NCBI GenBank assembly: GCA_023663385.1
Contig: JAMPHO010000014.1
Span: forward strand, 1-35,018
Source: Alistipes timonensis
GTDB lineage: Bacteria; Bacteroidota; Bacteroidia; Bacteroidales; Muribaculaceae
Length of the DNA stretch: 35,018 nucleotides
Reading direction: 5' to 3'
The first letter of the stretch is position 1. Every line of letters starts with the position of its first letter. Of the stretch, positions 1-8,143 are shown one piece after another. The notes under the pieces were generated by a model. The model made no database searches. It was not told the DNA's origin and worked only from the letters and a program-made list of their open reading frames with translations. Position numbers and translations under genes: made by a program.

Positions 1-52
1 ATAAAAACCGAAGTCCCACCGTGGTACGCATCAGAGAGAGGCGTGGTGGGAA
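1..52 (-). other. Leader hairpin followed by a U-run
   Basis: Directly after the predicted start of the leftward promoter, the minus strand can fold TCCCACC (51-45) with GGTGGGA (20-14). An inner ACGC/GCGT helix adds to the stem. A run of five T follows at 7-3. This looks like an intrinsic terminator or attenuator in a roughly 50-nt leader, or a very short RNA. What lies beyond base 1 cannot be seen, so the choice is open. Confidence 0.35.
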
Positions 53-53
53 C

Positions 54-93
54 TATTGATGCAAAGTTAGTAAAAGTCCGTCATACGACCAAA
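54..93 (-). promoter_or_regulatory. Leftward Bacteroidetes-type promoter
   Basis: On the minus strand a TTTG (93-90) is followed after 20 bases by TAACTTTG (69-62). This matches the Bacteroidetes housekeeping promoter consensus TTTG-N19/21-TAnnTTTG. Transcription should start near 55 and leave the window at its left end, so the gene served is not visible. Confidence 0.6.
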
Positions 94-246
94 TACTTTG
101 TCGTCTATTCTTAAATTAAGATTATTTAGATGGTGAATTTAGCTGGCGAAGTCGGGTGTTTGCGGTTAGTTGGCGGGTGGATTGTCTGATTGATTTTTCC
201 GGCGGGGGGCGGTTCGTTGGATGAAGGGGGCGGTTGGTTGAAAGGA

Positions 247-278
247 TTTCGGGGTGGTGGGGGATTGGTGTAGTTTTG
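247..278 (+). promoter_or_regulatory. Promoter of the efflux operon
   Basis: TAGTTTTG at 271-278 fits the Bacteroidetes -7 consensus TAnnTTTG exactly. A near-match TTTC lies 20 bases upstream (247-250). Transcription from here would begin about 12-15 bases before the ATG at 300, which supports that start over an in-frame ATG at 234 lying upstream of this promoter. Confidence 0.45.
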
Positions 279-299
279 CGTTGTAATCAGTGCGAAACT

Positions 300-1664
300 A
301 TGAAACGATACTTGATACCGGCTTTTTTGTGTGCCGCGGCGGGTTGGCCCGCTGCCGGAGCGGTCGTTACAGGTGATTCCTACGGTAGCGAAGTCGCTGT
401 TGGTGGGGCCTCTGCGGGTGATGTCGCGGCGGTGTGGTCGTTCGCCGACTGCGTGGAATATGCACGGGAGCACAATATATCGCTGCGGAAGTCGAGGCTG
501 GCTGAGCAGACGTCGGCCTACGACCTGGAGGAGGCGAAAGCCCAATGGGAGCCGACACTCGATTTCGCCACAACCCACGGTTTCACCAACACCCCCTGGG
601 GACGCGGCGACAAGAATGCCTATAACAGTTCCTATGGACTTAACGCCGGATGGACGGTGTGGAACGGCGGCCAGCGCGAAAACACTATAAAACAGCGCCG
701 CTTGCGCTCGGAAATCGAGAGCCTCAACACCGGCGACATTCTCCGCACGCTGGAGACCGACCTGCTACAGGTATATCTCAATATACTGTACGCCAAGGAG
801 TCGATAGCTATTTACCAGGAGGCGGCGACCCTCAGTGGGGCGCAGGCCGACCGCGCCCGCCAACTGATGGAGGCGGGAAAGCTGTCGAGGGTCGACTACG
901 CGCAGCTCAACTCGCAGTATGAACAGGACCGCTACGCCCTGGTGAACGCCCGGGGCGCTTACGATACCCGCCGCATGGAGCTTAAGCAGCTCCTTGAGTT
1001 AGGGATTGACGGCGATATAGCGCTCACCGACCTCGAATGGGACGACGCGGCTATCCTGGCCCCGCTCCCCCCGCTCGACGAAAGTTACTCGCTGGCGCTC
1101 CAGACCGACCTGCGCATCCGCGGGCTCGAACTGGAGAAATCGGCTTCGGAGCTCGACATCGCCATCGCCAAGGCGGGGCGTCTTCCGAAAATATCTCTCT
1201 CGGCCGGAGTTGGCACGGGCTACTATGCCCCCGGAGGCTCGTTCGGCACCTCTATGAAGCAGAACTGGAACGAGTCGCTGGGCCTGACGCTCGCGCTGCC
1301 GCTCTTCGACAACCGCAAGACGAAGACCGCCGTGGCCCGCGCGAGGGTGGCTGAGCTGGATGCCGAGCTCGACATCGACAAGCGGCAGACCGAGCTGGCG
1401 CAGACGGTCGAGAACTGGTATATCGACACCCGCTCGGCCCAGTCGCGGTTCGAGGCGGCGCGCACGCGGCTTGAATCGGCACGCCTTACCGACGAGCTCA
1501 CCAACGAGCGCTTCAACCTCGGCTACGTCGACGCCATTGAGCTGCTCACCTCGCACAACGCCTACATCGACGCACGCCACTCGCTGCTCCAGTCGAAATA
1601 TATGGCCATGCTCGGACTGAAGATGATTGACTTCTACCGCGAGGCCAAAGTCGCACTCCCCTGA
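300..1664 (+). CDS. TolC-family outer-membrane efflux protein
   Basis: Likely the outer-membrane channel of a tripartite export system, forming a trimeric barrel with a periplasmic helical tunnel. The start at 300 gives a 454-residue protein with a clear signal peptide (MKRYLIPAFLCAAAGWPAAGA), which an ATG at 234 would bury behind 22 non-signal residues. The mature part opens with the family-typical segment 'SFADCVEYAREHNISLRKSR' and continues with long amphipathic helices rich in Ala, Glu, Leu and Arg. It has the two-fold repeated architecture of OEP proteins: a mid-protein 'LPKISLSAGVGTGYY' strand region and a closing 'ERFNLGYVDAIELLTSHNAY' helix. It is the first gene of an operon with an adaptor, an ABC ATPase and a permease, so it probably serves a MacAB-like pump. 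The substrate cannot be told from sequence. Confidence 0.9.
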   Translation: MKRYLIPAFLCAAAGWPAAGAVVTGDSYGSEVAVGGASAGDVAAVWSFADCVEYAREHNISLRKSRLAEQTSAYDLEEAKAQWEPTLDFATTHGFTNTPWGRGDKNAYNSSYGLNAGWTVWNGGQRENTIKQRRLRSEIESLNTGDILRTLETDLLQVYLNILYAKESIAIYQEAATLSGAQADRARQLMEAGKLSRVDYAQLNSQYEQDRYALVNARGAYDTRRMELKQLLELGIDGDIALTDLEWDDAAILAPLPPLDESYSLALQTDLRIRGLELEKSASELDIAIAKAGRLPKISLSAGVGTGYYAPGGSFGTSMKQNWNESLGLTLALPLFDNRKTKTAVARARVAELDAELDIDKRQTELAQTVENWYIDTRSAQSRFEAARTRLESARLTDELTNERFNLGYVDAIELLTSHNAYIDARHSLLQSKYMAMLGLKMIDFYREAKVALP

Positions 1665-1727
1665 CAGTCACAAACTCGACCGAGAAACTCAAATATGTCA
1701 TTAAACAAGCTCTTAACTCTATAAGAG

Positions 1728-2903
1728 ATGAAAACAAGCAGAATCCTTTTCCTCGCGGCCGCGACCCTTCTGACGGCGGTGTCGTGCGGCAAGAAGCAGA
1801 AGGTGAGCCTTGAAACGGTGAAAACCGAGCGGGGCGAGCTGACGGAGACCGTCACCGCCACCGGCACCATCGAATCGGTGACCCAGGTCGATGTCGGCAC
1901 CCAGGTGACCGGCATTATAGACAAACTCTACGCCGACTACAACTCTGTGGTGTCGAAGGGGGAGCTGATCGCCGAAATCGAGAAAACCCTCTTGCAGAGC
2001 GACCTCCGCAGCGCCGAGGCCAACGTGGAGTCGGCCCGCCTGACCTACGAGTACAACCTCACCAACTATAACCGCGACAAGGCCCTCCACGACAAGCAGC
2101 TAATAAGCGACTACGAGTTCCAGACCTCCACCAAGGAGCTGAAGGTGTCGAAAACGGCCTACGACAAGGCCATGGCCGACTGCGTGCGCGCCGCCAAAAA
2201 CCTCAACTACGCCGAAATATACTCGCCCATCGACGGTATAGTGATTTCCCGCGACGTCGAGGTGGGGCAGACGGTGGTTTCCAATATGAACGTGGCCAAC
2301 CTCTACACCATAGCCGACCTCGACAATATGCAGGTAATCGGCAACGTCGACGAGGCCGATATAGGCCAGGTGAAAGTGGGCCAGCCGGTAACCTTCTCGG
2401 TCGACGCCTACTCCGACGACCTTTTCGAGGGGAAGGTGACCCAGGTGCGCCTCAACCCCACGACGGAGAGCAACGTGGTGACCTACGAGGTGGTGGTGGC
2501 CGCTCCCAACCCCGACCACAAGCTCATCCCCGGCCTCACGGCCAACCTAACCATATACACCATGCGCGAGAGCGACGCTCTGCTCCTCCCCGCCAAGGCG
2601 TTCACCTTCGAGCCCCGGGAGTTCGAGGGGGACGACGCGCTCCCCCGCCCGTCGGGGCAGGCGCCCGCCGAGACGCCCGACCGCAAGTGCGTGTGGGTGG
2701 TGAAGGGTGGCTCCCTTGAACCGACACTCGTTGAGGTCGGAGCCTCCAACGGCATCAAGACACAGATTCTCTCCGGGCTCGCGGAGGGCGCCGTGGTGGC
2801 CACCGGCTACGATGAGACCGCCGCGGCCGCTCCCGCGGGGGCCGACGGGGGTGAGCGCTCGCCATTCGCGCCCCAGCCCCCGGGCCGCGGCAAAAAGAAA
2901 TAA
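1728..2903 (+). CDS. MacA/HlyD-type periplasmic adaptor lipoprotein
   Basis: Membrane-fusion protein linking an inner-membrane MacB-like transporter to the TolC-like channel. The 391-residue product begins with a lipoprotein signal, MKTSRILFLAAATLLTAVSC, with Cys20 as the lipidation site. A biotinyl-lipoyl-like half-motif follows ('GTIESVTQVDVGTQVTGIIDKLYADYNSVVSKG' region, about 45-80). Next come a helical hairpin (about 85-150), the second lipoyl half ('IYSPIDGIVISRDVEVGQTV'), and beta-barrel and membrane-proximal domains. The last 20 residues are Pro/Gly-rich and end in GRGKKK, which looks disordered. It lies 63 bases after the channel gene and 50 before the ATPase. MacA of enterobacteria has a membrane helix rather than a lipid anchor; the lipid form is usual in Bacteroidetes. 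Confidence 0.92.
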   Translation: MKTSRILFLAAATLLTAVSCGKKQKVSLETVKTERGELTETVTATGTIESVTQVDVGTQVTGIIDKLYADYNSVVSKGELIAEIEKTLLQSDLRSAEANVESARLTYEYNLTNYNRDKALHDKQLISDYEFQTSTKELKVSKTAYDKAMADCVRAAKNLNYAEIYSPIDGIVISRDVEVGQTVVSNMNVANLYTIADLDNMQVIGNVDEADIGQVKVGQPVTFSVDAYSDDLFEGKVTQVRLNPTTESNVVTYEVVVAAPNPDHKLIPGLTANLTIYTMRESDALLLPAKAFTFEPREFEGDDALPRPSGQAPAETPDRKCVWVVKGGSLEPTLVEVGASNGIKTQILSGLAEGAVVATGYDETAAAAPAGADGGERSPFAPQPPGRGKKK

Positions 2904-2953
2904 ATTTACAGTCAGCGAATTAAACTACTTATCGAAATATAGGTCAAATATTT

Positions 2954-3703
2954 ATGGGCGACGGAAAGGAAATAATCCGGGTTGACGGGCTGCGCCGCGA
3001 GTTCCTCGTGGGCGGCGAGACGGTCAAGGCGCTCCGCGGGGTGTCGTTCAGCATCCGCGAGGGGGAGTTCGTGACCATCATGGGCACCTCCGGCTCCGGC
3101 AAATCGACCCTGCTCAACATCCTGGGTTGCCTCGACACCCCCACTTCGGGCGACTATCTGCTCGACGGCACCTCGGTGCGCTCGATGAGCAAGAACCAGC
3201 GGGCCGTAACGCGCAACCGCAAGATCGGTTTCGTGTTCCAGAACTACAACCTCCTGCCAAAGACCACCGCGGTGGAGAACGTCGAGCTGCCGCTCCTCTA
3301 CAATCCCTCGGTGGGAGCCAGGGAGCGCCGCGAGCGGGCCGTTGATGCGCTCAAAGCCGTCGGGCTTGAGTCGCGCCTCAACCATAAGAGCAACCAGATG
3401 TCGGGTGGCCAGCAGCAACGAGTGGCCATAGCCCGCGCGCTGGTCAACGACCCGGTGATTATCCTTGCCGACGAGGCCACGGGCAACCTCGACACCCGCA
3501 CCTCGTTCAGCATCCTCACCCTCTTCCAGGAGCTCCACGCCCGTGGGCGCACGATTATCTTCGTGACCCACAACCCGGAGCTGGCCCAATACTCGTCGCG
3601 CAACATCGTGCTCCGCGACGGCAAAGTGGTGGCCGACACCCGCAACCCATCCCCCGCCTCGGCCCGCGAGGCATTCGAGGCGCTCCCCGCCGACAACGAC
3701 TGA
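2954..3703 (+). CDS. MacB/LolD-type ABC transporter ATP-binding protein
   Basis: Cytoplasmic ATPase of a type VII ABC (mechanotransmission) system. All nucleotide-binding motifs are intact in the 249 residues: Walker A GTSGSGKST (44-52), Q-loop Gln96 in FVFQNYNLLP, signature SGGQQQ (150-155), Walker B VIILADE (168-174), and switch His206 in FVTHNPE. Length and motif spelling match LolD/MacB/FtsE ATPases, which here occur as a separate polypeptide rather than fused to the permease as in enterobacterial MacB. The next gene is the matching FtsX-like permease, 27 bases downstream. Confidence 0.95.
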   Translation: MGDGKEIIRVDGLRREFLVGGETVKALRGVSFSIREGEFVTIMGTSGSGKSTLLNILGCLDTPTSGDYLLDGTSVRSMSKNQRAVTRNRKIGFVFQNYNLLPKTTAVENVELPLLYNPSVGARERRERAVDALKAVGLESRLNHKSNQMSGGQQQRVAIARALVNDPVIILADEATGNLDTRTSFSILTLFQELHARGRTIIFVTHNPELAQYSSRNIVLRDGKVVADTRNPSPASAREAFEALPADND

Positions 3704-3730
3704 CCCCGTCACCCCGCAACCAACTGAGAA

Positions 3731-4948
3731 ATGAATCTGCTGAATCTGCTTAAAATAGCCCTTAAGGCGCTTAACAACAATAAGCTCCGCTGCTTCCTGA
3801 CGATGCTGGGCATCATCATCGGCGTCGCGTCGGTGATTACTATGCTCGCCATAGGCCAGGGGTCGAAGAACAGCATCAAGGAGCAGATTTCCGAGATGGG
3901 TTCCAACATGATCATGATCCATCCCGGAAATATGCAGCGGGGTGGCGTGCGCCAGAGTTCCGACGATATGCAGAGCCTCGAAGTTGCCGACTACGAGGCG
4001 CTGGCGACCCTCCCCGGGGTAGCCGCGATCTCCCCCTCGGTAAACTCCGGCGGACAGCTCGTCAACGGCAACAACAACTACCCCTCGACCATCTACGGCA
4101 TCACACCCGACTACCTCGACATACGCAAGCTAAAGGTGAAGGACGGCGCGATGTTCTCCGAGCACGACATAAAGAACGCCGCCAAGGTGTGCGTGCTTGG
4201 CAAAACCGTGGTCGACAACCTCTTCCCCAACGGGGATGACCCCGTGGGGCGCGTGATCCGCTTCGGCAAGATACCGCTGACCATCGTCGGGGTGCTCGAA
4301 TCCAAAGGAACCAACTCGATGGGTATGGACCAGGACGACGTGGTGCTGGCCCCGTACACCACCGTGATGAAGCGCGTGCTCGCCATCGACTACATACAGG
4401 GCATTTTCGCCAGCGCTGTCGACGAGAAGCAGACCGACCAGACCATCGACGCCATAACCTCGATGCTCCGCGAGCGCCATAAGATCAAGCCCGGAGCCGA
4501 CGACGATTTCGACATACGCTCGCAGCAGGAACTCAGCGAGATGATGAACTCCACGAGCGATATGATGACCGTGCTGCTGGCTTGTATCGCCGGCATATCG
4601 CTCCTGGTAGGGGGTATCGGCATCATGAACATCATGTATGTGTCGGTAACGGAGCGCACCCGCGAGATCGGGTTGCGCATGTCGATCGGTGCGCGCGGCA
4701 TCGATATCCTGAGCCAGTTCCTGATCGAGGCCGTCATAATCAGCGTCAGCGGCGGCGTGATCGGCATAATACTCGGCTGCCTCGCCTCGTGGCTCGTCAA
4801 CCTGCTGGCCCACTGGCCGGTATTTATCCAAGCCTATTCCGTGGTGCTCTCGTTCGCCGTGTGCACCATCACCGGCGTCTTCTTCGGCTGGTATCCGGCC
4901 AAGAAAGCCGCCAACTTAGACCCCATAGAGGCTATCCGCTATGAATAA
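3731..4948 (+). CDS. MacB-type FtsX-like ABC permease
   Basis: Inner-membrane partner of the preceding ATPase, 405 residues. One transmembrane helix lies near the N-terminus (about 20-44, 'LTMLGIIIGVASVITMLAIGQG'). A large periplasmic domain follows (about 50-270), then three C-terminal helices (about 277-300, 325-352 and 362-385). This is the standard four-helix MacB topology. The cytoplasmic 'TERTREIGLRMSIGARGIDI' coupling segment and the closing 'PAKKAANLDPIEAIRYE' are hallmark sequences of the family. With the adaptor and channel it should export peptides, lipids, siderophores or antibiotics using periplasmic mechanotransmission. The substrate is unknown. It is the last gene of the operon; a strong terminator follows at 5076. 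Confidence 0.95.
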   Translation: MNLLNLLKIALKALNNNKLRCFLTMLGIIIGVASVITMLAIGQGSKNSIKEQISEMGSNMIMIHPGNMQRGGVRQSSDDMQSLEVADYEALATLPGVAAISPSVNSGGQLVNGNNNYPSTIYGITPDYLDIRKLKVKDGAMFSEHDIKNAAKVCVLGKTVVDNLFPNGDDPVGRVIRFGKIPLTIVGVLESKGTNSMGMDQDDVVLAPYTTVMKRVLAIDYIQGIFASAVDEKQTDQTIDAITSMLRERHKIKPGADDDFDIRSQQELSEMMNSTSDMMTVLLACIAGISLLVGGIGIMNIMYVSVTERTREIGLRMSIGARGIDILSQFLIEAVIISVSGGVIGIILGCLASWLVNLLAHWPVFIQAYSVVLSFAVCTITGVFFGWYPAKKAANLDPIEAIRYE

Positions 4949-5035
4949 TTAGTTAATTGGTTAAAGTTCAGATGCGAAAGCAATAGATTGATTATCGAAG
5001 AACAGATAAACCTTTGATTGAACAGATGAGAGAAT

Positions 5036-5060
5036 GGTTTCCCTCGTGGTAGGGGAAACC
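5036..5060 (+). other. Stem-loop preceding the operon terminator
   Basis: GGTTTCCC (5036-5043) pairs perfectly with GGGAAACC (5053-5060) over a 9-base loop. It stands 15 bases upstream of the terminator hairpin. It could be part of the 3' untranslated end of the efflux operon, or the body of a small RNA ended by that terminator. Confidence 0.4.
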
Positions 5061-5075
5061 CCTGTGGATAGCAGG

Positions 5076-5115
5076 AGAGGGGGCGTCGTTGATGACGCCC
5101 CCTCTTTCATTTTCT
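5076..5115 (+). terminator. Intrinsic terminator of the efflux operon
   Basis: AGAGGGGGCGTC (5076-5087) pairs without mismatch with GACGCCCCCTCT (5094-5105) over a 6-base loop. The T-rich stretch TTCATTTTCTTC follows. The T tract lies only on the plus-strand side, so it ends rightward transcription. Confidence 0.85.
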
Positions 5116-5191
5116 TCATTCTCACAATCATCCGAATAATTCTGAATGACTGCCTAATCGAATTAGTTTCACAATGTTAGTGCTCTCATAC

Positions 5192-5440
5192 TTATCTGAT
5201 AGATTTTAGAAACGATTCGTAATCGCTCATATCGACTGGCGACAGGTTGTCGTCATTCCGTGCTTCTGCAATGGCGGTGCGGGTTGCCGCGTTCGGAGTT
5301 TCGTAAGCAAAATCCATCAGTATGGTTTCCACATAGTTGTTGAGGCTGCGGTTATCGCGTGCGGCCAAAAGTTTCAGTCGATCTACGAGTTCTTCTCGCA
5401 GATGCAACATAATCGCCTTTCTATTGGTCGCAGCTTCCAT
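5192..5440 (-). CDS. Ribbon-helix-helix antitoxin-like protein, no toxin partner seen
   Basis: Small 82-residue protein. The segment 'KAIMLHLREELVDRLKLLAARDNRSLNNYVETIL' (about 8-41) reads as a ribbon-helix-helix DNA-binding fold: a beta strand with alternating residues, then two helices split by 'DNRS'. The tail 'AIAEARNDDNLSPVDMSDYESFLKSI' is acidic and probably disordered, as in antitoxins that wrap around a toxin. Bacteroidales antitoxins of type II systems have this layout. No RelE-, HigB- or YafQ-like reading frame lies next to it: upstream is the protease gene, ending at 5468, and downstream there are 243 bases of non-coding sequence. It may be an orphan regulator or a remnant antitoxin. 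It starts 27 bases after the protease stop codon on the same strand, so it may be read from that transcript. Confidence 0.7.
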   Translation of the reverse strand: MEAATNRKAIMLHLREELVDRLKLLAARDNRSLNNYVETILMDFAYETPNAATRTAIAEARNDDNLSPVDMSDYESFLKSIR

Positions 5441-5467
5441 ATCGGTGTCGTTAGTTGGGGGTTGGGG

Positions 5468-7876
5468 TTAGCGGATGAGGAGTTTGTCGGTGGCGGTGCC
5501 GCGGCGGCGGATGTAGAGGCCGGGGGCCGTGGGGTTGGCTACGCGGCGCCCCAGCGTGTCGAAGTACTCGGCGGGGATGTCGTCGCCGTCAGTTGCGGCG
5601 GGCGCTGTCAGGCCGGAGGCGAGGGGTAGCTCCACGGTGACGCGCTCCGACCATGTGGAGGGCAATGCCTCGGTCGGGTCGACGGGCACGGAGCGCACCC
5701 GCCAGTCGTAGACGCCTCCGGGGGTCAGCCCCTCGACGCGGTGGCTTGTCGCGGTGAGTCCGCTGAAGGTCAGGGTCTCCGTGGCCGGATTGTCGGCCCG
5801 GGAGGCGGGAGCCTTGGCGCTGTCGTCGGTTTGGAGCAGGTCGGAGGCATCCCCCGAGTAAACCCTGGCCCATTTGAGGTGGAGGCGCTTCCCGGCGGCG
5901 AGGGTCTCGACCCTAACGCGGTAGCTTCCGGCCTTTACGCCGGGGAAGAGGAGGGCGAAGTTTTTGTAGCCCGAGCTAACGTCGACGCTCCGCGAGGCGA
6001 GCTGGGTGCCCGATGGTGAAAGGAGGCATACGCGGGCCGAAACGCCGTAGTCGCTGCCGTAAGCCTTGACGCGGAGCAGCACGGAGAGGGCGTCGTTGGA
6101 GCCGTCGAAGTCTATCAGAGGGGAAATTACCGCGCCGGTTTTCTTGCCGGAACCGATGTGCATGGCCTGGGCCACGTCGTCGTAGGCGGCGAAGCCCGCC
6201 GGGTCGGTGTCCCAGCCGGAATCGGCCGAGGCTTCGAGCGCCGCGAGGAGTTTCACAGAGTATTCCGAGTGGGGGCGCACCTCAAGGGTGTAGGTTACAT
6301 CGCGGTCAGTGTCGGCCGCGGGCCATACGGCGGTGAATCCGTCGGGCGAGGGGGCCATATCGGCCTCCGCGGGGCGGTTAGCCTCGGTGAAAGCCGGGGG
6401 ATTGAGTTCGGGGAGCGCGTCGGCCATGAAGCGGAAGGTGACGGTGCCGGTCGATGGGTCGCGCGAGATTTCGGTCACCGGCTTGCGCAGCGGCTCCCCG
6501 TTGTTGAGGCGCGATGAGGGCGCGGAGTTGTCGGTGAACGAGTTGTTTACGCCGTAGGGGAAGAGGTCGCCCGCGATGCTGAGGTCGTTGCGGCGGTCGT
6601 CGGCGGCCACCAAGGACATCCTCTCGGGCGAGTAGTTGTTTACGGAGTTGTCGTCCCACGCCTCGGGGTCGTAGTGGACGTGGTAGATCATGAGCCCTTC
6701 GGCCTCGATGAACGCGTCCCACCCCTGGCGCGCCCGGCTTTCGAGTATGAAGTATTCATTTTTGTCGGCGGGATTTACCAGTCGGCACGCCTCGTCGGTA
6801 GCCGCTCCCTTGCTGTTGAGGGGCGGGAGGCTCACCGTGGCCCCCGGCTTGGGCTCGGGTATGTCGTCGATCCACCCCATGAACCATTTCTCATAGGCCG
6901 AGTAGCCGATCGGGGTATAGGTGTTGTCGTTATATGAGCCGTAGTCCATCAGCGACCAGGGACCCATGCCCCAGTTGGAGCCTAACTCGCTCGTGTCGTA
7001 GAAGTCGGGGAGCCCCAGGCAGTGGGAAAACTCGTGGCAGAAAGTGCCTATGCCGTCGATGTTGCTCTGGAGCGTGCCGTTGAGCTCGTTGAAAACCGCG
7101 AAGTCATCGACCGTCACCCCGTCGAGGCGCAGCGATCGCCCGAATTCCGAGTAGCGCAGCGACCATTGCGCGGGCCATATGGCGTCATCGACCCGCGGAC
7201 TGGCCGAAGCCTCGCCGACTCCGGCGTAGAGCACGATCACCACGTCGCAGCGGCCATCGCCGTCGTTGTCGTACAGGCTGAAATCGATGTCGCCGTCGAG
7301 CCCCTGGCAAGCCTCGCCTACCATGTTGCCCATGCCTATGTCGTTGCCGTCGCGGCCATTGGCGCCGTATGATGCCCGGTTTTTCGACAGGCGCAGCGGG
7401 CCGTAGACATCAAAGCGGGGGGTGAACCGCCCGTTCGACTGGTCGATGAAGTACTGGCGGGCGCTTTTGGCCCCGTTCTGGAAAAAGTCCTCGAAGGTCT
7501 CCCTGGCCCCATCGCCGTCGCGGAACGATACGTCGCGGTAATCGACCAGGAGCACCGGCACCCGAATCTCGCCCAGGTGGGGCACCTGCGACTTGTTGTG
7601 CGACTCGGCCGAAGCCTTCCGCCGGGCAAGCGAGCGCTTGCGCGCCGCCGCCATTTCCGCCGGGCGTATCTCCTCGGCGAGTCCGCCGTCGAGGAGCCGG
7701 TAGGCTTTGCCGTCGGCGGTCTGCCAGAAGTGTGATGCTTCGTCGCCCACGCGTGTGAGCGTGAGGTGGTTGCCGAGCTGGTCGGTGGCGTCGACCGTCA
7801 CGCCGCGGCGCGAGGGGATGGCTGAGGCCGCGAGCGCGATGAGGGCGCAGATGCCTATGGTAATAGCTTTTTTCAT
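5468..7876 (-). CDS. Secreted M6-type metalloprotease with C-terminal sorting-type tail
   Basis: Zinc endopeptidase of the M6 (immune inhibitor A-like) class. I chose the ATG at 7876, giving 802 residues, because it opens a signal peptide, MKKAITIGICALIALAASA; the frame stays open further upstream but has no signal sequence. A short pro-region follows (about 20-100). The catalytic domain contains a calcium-type loop DNDGDGR (203-209) and the zinc motif HEFSH (281-285), with 'LGLPDFYD' just after it as in M6 enzymes. All catalytic residues are present. C-terminal beta-sandwich domains (about 490-750) include a choice-of-anchor-like module and an Fn3-like module. The end, 'YFDTLGRRVANPTAPGLYIR' then a basic stretch ending LLIR, resembles type IX secretion tails. 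It is divergent from the adhesin-like gene at 8144. Confidence 0.88.
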   Translation of the reverse strand: MKKAITIGICALIALAASAIPSRRGVTVDATDQLGNHLTLTRVGDEASHFWQTADGKAYRLLDGGLAEEIRPAEMAAARKRSLARRKASAESHNKSQVPHLGEIRVPVLLVDYRDVSFRDGDGARETFEDFFQNGAKSARQYFIDQSNGRFTPRFDVYGPLRLSKNRASYGANGRDGNDIGMGNMVGEACQGLDGDIDFSLYDNDGDGRCDVVIVLYAGVGEASASPRVDDAIWPAQWSLRYSEFGRSLRLDGVTVDDFAVFNELNGTLQSNIDGIGTFCHEFSHCLGLPDFYDTSELGSNWGMGPWSLMDYGSYNDNTYTPIGYSAYEKWFMGWIDDIPEPKPGATVSLPPLNSKGAATDEACRLVNPADKNEYFILESRARQGWDAFIEAEGLMIYHVHYDPEAWDDNSVNNYSPERMSLVAADDRRNDLSIAGDLFPYGVNNSFTDNSAPSSRLNNGEPLRKPVTEISRDPSTGTVTFRFMADALPELNPPAFTEANRPAEADMAPSPDGFTAVWPAADTDRDVTYTLEVRPHSEYSVKLLAALEASADSGWDTDPAGFAAYDDVAQAMHIGSGKKTGAVISPLIDFDGSNDALSVLLRVKAYGSDYGVSARVCLLSPSGTQLASRSVDVSSGYKNFALLFPGVKAGSYRVRVETLAAGKRLHLKWARVYSGDASDLLQTDDSAKAPASRADNPATETLTFSGLTATSHRVEGLTPGGVYDWRVRSVPVDPTEALPSTWSERVTVELPLASGLTAPAATDGDDIPAEYFDTLGRRVANPTAPGLYIRRRGTATDKLLIR

Positions 7877-7993
7877 AGTGTGATGGTCGGCTGAGCCGTT
7901 TGCCGCGGTTTGTGGTAATCGTGCGGCGTGCTGACCGACAATCGCGAATTTAGGATAATTTCGCGGAAAAAATACATATTTATGCGAAAAATA

Positions 7994-8024
7994 TTTGGAA
8001 TATTGTGTGTAATCGCTATCTTTG
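7994..8024 (+). promoter_or_regulatory. Promoter of the 1514-residue secreted protein
   Basis: TTTG (7994-7997) is separated by exactly 19 bases from TATCTTTG (8017-8024), a full match to the Bacteroidetes consensus. Transcription would start near 8031, leaving a leader of about 110 bases before the ATG at 8144. Confidence 0.8.
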
Positions 8025-8143
8025 CGACTGTCAAACTCCGCATTTTGCAGCGAGTAGGCGATTTTCTGTTTCAAAAACTTCGGATTCTCGCCCTTCGATA
8101 AAGCATTCTGAACATTATTCAATAACCAATCAATACGTCTTAT

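Noticed and set aside
7945..7952. Minus-strand TAAATTCG as promoter of the protease gene
   Set aside because: One mismatch to TAnnTTTG at a usually constant position and no -33 element at the right distance; too weak to annotate.
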